This document shows, piece after piece, positions 60,192 through 64,000 of a DNA stretch of 64,000 bases. Position 1 is the stretch's first letter, and every line of letters starts with the position of its first letter. Made by a program: the position numbers and the translations under genes. The DNA is from Lepas anatifera (taxonomy: Eukaryota; Arthropoda; Thecostraca; Lepadidae). The notes beneath the pieces are model-generated. The model saw only the letters and a list, made by a program, of their open reading frames with translations. It searched no databases and had not been told where the DNA came from. The stretch is taken from the NCBI GenBank assembly GCA_034440635.1, contig JAOTON010000322.1, positions 1-64,000 of the forward strand, read 5' to 3'.

Positions 60192-61025
60192 GGGGAAGTC
60201 CGTGCAAGAGTGCGCAGTTAACTTTCTAAAGGTTTCCCTCTTCTCCTACATGTCTAACAGCTAGCATTTTTATATGGTTGTTTAGCCTGAAGAATTGTCT
60301 ATGTATGGTCCATGTTTAACTCGATGTCTCTGAAAGGATCTCGCAAAGAGCCCATAAAAAATAAGAATTCAAGTGCGTACTCTTGCCGGGGTGGGTCGGT
60401 AAGAGTATGCAAAAGAGGGAGCCGGAGTACGTATCGATGCCCGGCTGTGCTGTAGGGGCATAGGCCAAGTCGCTAAGTTTTTTTGTCACCAAACTAGGCG
60501 ATTGTATGATTTTATGTCATTCGGAATATAGAACAACTATGCTGCAACGTTTGGTTTTCCAAATATGAATTAAGAACTCTGTCTCGAGCGAAAATTAAAT
60601 TTTCCTATGTATTAAGCATGCGCACTCTTGCACAATGGTCGACTGCGTACTCTTGCCGGACATGCTCTCTTGGGAAGAAAATCCTCATAAAGATGTTGAC
60701 AGGCATTTTAGCGTGAGCTCCGGTTCCTCAGCACAGTCCTAGCTCAGTTTTTTTACTGACGACAGACCGTAATACAATATTTTTGATAATGAAAGCATGG
60801 TCTAAAAGTTTACCTAGTAAATAAATATTACATCAAGAGTGTACAGAAACTTATTTTGTTCTGTACTCCTGCGGAAAGAACACGAGCACGTTGAATTTTT
60901 GTGTGCAGCCTAGGCAATGACCTTGCTTTTTCATACCAGGGTATCCACCATCTCAGTGATTGCTAAGTAACCAAAACAGTTGCTGCGTACTCTTATCTCC
61001 TGCGTACTCTTACCCGCCCTTAACC
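60192..61025 (-). mobile_element. TA-flanked non-autonomous transposon, copy 2 (inverted to copy 1)
   Basis: 834 bp, reverse complement of 52131-52946 along its length, flanked by TA. Diverged in places but keeps the repeated TGCGTACTCTT motifs at both ends and inside. Confidence 0.87.
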
Positions 61026-61386
61026 TATATATATGCTCCATGCCCTTAGTCACTACATCAGAAGTGCCCTTCCCTGCACTGCATGACCCTTTACGGTACG
61101 TATAAAGATAAGGCTATTTACACAGCATAGAAAATCAGGGTCATACTCTTCCCCGTTTCTGTATATATTTGTTGTATGTTTTTCATGCAGAGGGCCATCT
61201 TTCCATTTACATACAAGGAATCAATCACGAACCTCCCTGAACGCGGCGATAACCGTAAGATGCACTGTACTAAAACGGCATCCAGAGACTGTCAAAACAT
61301 ATGTGGGGGTGGGGCTTGCCCATGTCTTCAATTGAGACCTCAATTGAGAAAAGAAAAAATACTTAGCTATATAAACGAGGTGACAG

Positions 61387-62420
61387 TTAACCCTCGCCCC
61401 CACCGGGGGCCATCGATGGCCCCTCCCTGAGGTTTTTCCGGGATAACAGAAAAACGACGAGACGCAGCACCGCGGTTGAGGGTTCTACCTCTCACTGGAT
61501 CATTTTCCCATCATCCCTGAAATTTTTTACCCCGGGTCACCCAAGGTCAGGTCACCAGACGAGGTCAACCAAGGTCACCTCACTTCAACTTTAGAGCTCT
61601 GTAAGAGCTACATTTCGAAGTCGATCGATTTGAAACTTCCTACACTTCATGACCCCTCCAGGGTCTACAAGGTGTATATCCGGGATTTTTCGATTTCGTG
61701 CCCTGAGGTCAGGTCACGAGGCGACCTCTCCCTTTGGAAAAGCATGGAGAAAGGCTGTTTCATGATATAAAAGCCACAAAAATGATTGCAAATACTCAGA
61801 CTGCTCAGAACAGCGTTTTTTGGACACCCTTTCACGGATCCCAGGGCTCATATTTGTCCTTTGACTTTTCCAAGGTCATCCAAGGTCACCAGAGGTCAAA
61901 AACAGTATTTTGACAATAACTTTTGACCTAATTAAGCTAGAGCGGTGAAACAAACACCATCGTGTTTTTTTGTCACTGGCTTTCATTTGATATACGGCAA
62001 GGTCACTTTTTTACCTTTCGTGACCTCAGGTCATATTAGGTCACGGGGTGACCTCTGGAGGTCAAACCACTGGCGGGAGGTCTTTACGTTCCACATAGCG
62101 GAAAAAGTACTGACAATTTGCTATCAAATGTACTCTACCAGGCCTCAATAGCTCTAATGACATAAGAGTTATGCCCAGTTTGCTTAATCATTGCATATTT
62201 GAGTGAAAATAGCCGATCTTGACCTAATTTGACCTCTGGAGGTCAAACCATTGACCTAAGCACTAAAACATGTGAAGTAATTTCTTACTGAATTCACGCC
62301 AGCTTTCTATTGCACTTTGCAGATTTGCGCTAACGCCCATATTTTCGGAGTTAGAGGGGGCCATCAATGGCCCCCGGTGGGGTGAAGGTGGCGCCGGACC
62401 CCCGGTGGGGCGCGGGTTAA
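61387..62420 (+). mobile_element. TTAA element C4 (family C), uninterrupted reference copy
   Basis: TTAACCCTCGCCCCCACCGG to GGTGGGGCGCGGGTTAA, 1034 bp, TTAA at both edges. About 20 AGGTCA/TGACCT by hand count, including a DR4-DR4 triplet at 61873-61898. Gives the empty site for the D and A7 insertions. Confidence 0.92.
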
Positions 62421-62520
62421 GGTACACACCATCCAAATGCACCTGCCGGGTATACCAAGAACGCATAAAATGTACATATTATGGGTATACGTATACGTAT
62501 ATGGAAACACCGAGTTATGA

Positions 62521-62692
62521 GGGGATGAGGTGCTCAGTGGATAGCATCCTTGTCTCCTGAGCCACGGGTCCTGGCAAAGCCTCTGAATAAGTTGGTCTGA
62601 TCCCCCAAATCCATCCCAACAGGGCGTGAGTTGGTAACGCCGTACAACCTTGGCAGTTGGTGCGTCGTTAAACCTCAACATTTATTATTAAA
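62521..62692 (+). mobile_element. tRNA-derived SINE
   Basis: GGGGATGAGGTGCTCAGTGG head, TGTCTCCTGAGCCACGGGTC, then CCAACAGGGCGTGAGTTGG, CTTGGCAGTTGGTGCGTCG and TTAAACCTCAACATTTATTA. The B box is partly deleted. Same family as the 37-kb copy. Confidence 0.82.
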
Positions 62693-62699
62693 TATTAAA

Positions 62700-64000
62700 C
62701 ATGAAGTTTGGTGCCTTATCAACTCCAGATTCTACTAGGCTTACCTGCTGTGGTCTGGCAATTTAGATGCCGGACTGAGCGTGCCAAAGACAATACTTGG
62801 TTCGGAACGGACTACTGCCCGTCACGTCACAACATTTGAGTCATGTCATCCACAAGCGACCGGACATTTTCGTCTAAGGGGTGGGGGACGACATCATAAT
62901 TGGGGTCAGTTGCATGCAGTGGAAAAAGTGGTAAGACCGTTATTTAACGAATAATCTCGTGGAAAGATAGTTCAATTTCATATAAACAAGTTTCGTAGAA
63001 TAAAATTCAATCATTTCCAATGCTCTACAAATTCGGCTCCAGAGGTTTCAATGGTTTAAAAACACGATATAGCATCACAAAATTTATTGGAGCACTCGTT
63101 TTGTAAGCATTGCCTTAGGAAATTTGCTAGGGTGACGAAGTAAGCTTAGAATTGTTTTAAGAACAGGCCATAACTAATGTTGCATTGAAGGAATGGGAAT
63201 GCTATTAATAATTTCATACCACAACTTAGAAAGACAATGTTTTTCTCATTTCAAATAGCTATATGTCATACGAAACTTTTTTCTAAGCGATGATCTTGAC
63301 CCGTAGGGGAGGCGGGGAGAGTTGTATCATGGACAAGTTGTATCAGAGCGATTTTTTCCAAAACCCCAAGAGATAGCGCTCCCGACACGACCAGATGATG
63401 CGGCATGAGGTCCGCCATCTTTCTTTATACTGCCGTCTGCTTGGCTTGGCGCGTTTCGCGGTGAGTGTAGAAAATGTGTTGTCGGGGTGTCATTCTGTAA
63501 AATTTCGTCGTAAGGAAATGTGTGTTTTTGTCATTCAGATGATCACGAATCGGAAGGATTGCTGTAGCAGTGGTAAGGGTAAATTCTAAGGCTTCGTGCG
63601 TGAGAAGGATTTTCTCGGCTGGCCACTGGTTGTTGAGCACGAGGACGTTTTTTCCAATGTGGGAGGGTGGTACATGTTACACCTCCACATATCACAGTTG
63701 TCTTGACTAACGCTGGGTCCCTACTGAAATCCCCTATTGACGCTAAACTAAGCATCAGAGGCCGCACAGCCTCTGCGGGCCTGGGCCTCTGAGTTTTTGG
63801 TGGCTACTTTGAGCTGATATTGAGTCCCCTCAGTTGATCTGGGACCGCTTTAGATAACCAGGCCCTCACACTGAACTTGAATGTGTCGCCACTGGAGCCT
63901 TCTGAGTTTTTCGGGGTCCCTTAACTGGTGAAGGGCCCCCTCAACAGATCCTGGGCCCTCTGAATTAATTTTGAGCTATCTGAGAGCGAGTTTTCAGGTT
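62700..64000. other. No gene or element recognised
   Basis: Short open frames only. The last 250 bp (63740-64000) repeat loose variants of GGGCCTCTGAG / GGGCCCTCTGA, which may be a decayed tandem repeat. Confidence 0.45.

Noticed and set aside
3788..62420. CRISPR array suggested by the regular hexamer repeats
   Set aside because: The repeated unit is only 6 bp, spacing is not constant, copies are on both strands, and the DNA is from an animal genome.

Overview
The window is invertebrate animal nuclear DNA. It holds one intron-containing protein gene with GT-AG (and one GC-AG) splice sites, tRNA-derived SINEs, non-LTR and Penelope-like retroelement remains, and many non-autonomous DNA transposons. 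I cannot name the species; repeats and gene structure fit several invertebrate groups. No bacterial, phage, CRISPR or organellar content was seen.

Gene region (about 2.3-20.7 kb, minus strand). Eight coding exons join in frame (1005 nt, 334 codons plus stop) into a secreted alpha-carbonic anhydrase. It has a signal peptide, all three zinc-ligand histidines, the His proton shuttle, the two cysteines of the extracellular subtype and a C-terminal hydrophobic tail typical of a GPI anchor. Two exons are only 33 and 30 nt. The first coding exon lies below a GC-rich leader with a TATA-like element. Introns carry transposons.

Repeat region (about 20.7-64 kb, with copies also in the introns). Its main content is a set of at least six families of 0.8-1.3 kb elements bounded by TTAA and GC-rich inverted ends. 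I call them A to G; F is a partial family. They insert into each other. In several cases an uninterrupted sister copy in this window shows the empty target, which demonstrates TTAA duplication directly. Five or more of these families have interiors packed with the hexamer AGGTCA/TGACCT, the nuclear-receptor half-site, about 20 per kb by hand count where roughly 0.5 is expected. No transposase is present, so all copies are non-autonomous; TTAA duplication points to the piggyBac or Kolobok superfamily.

Other content: two inverted copies of a TA-flanked element with repeated AAGAGTACGCA motifs (52.1 and 60.2 kb); a decayed Penelope-like element with inverted pseudo-LTRs (58.0-60.1 kb); a non-LTR reverse transcriptase tail (30.5-31.3 kb); several tRNA-headed SINEs with clear target duplications; and a long palindromic foldback element (43.2 kb). 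Long stretches (31.3-32.9, 43.5-48.3, 49.4-50.5, 53.4-56.4 and 62.7-64 kb) show no gene I can support.
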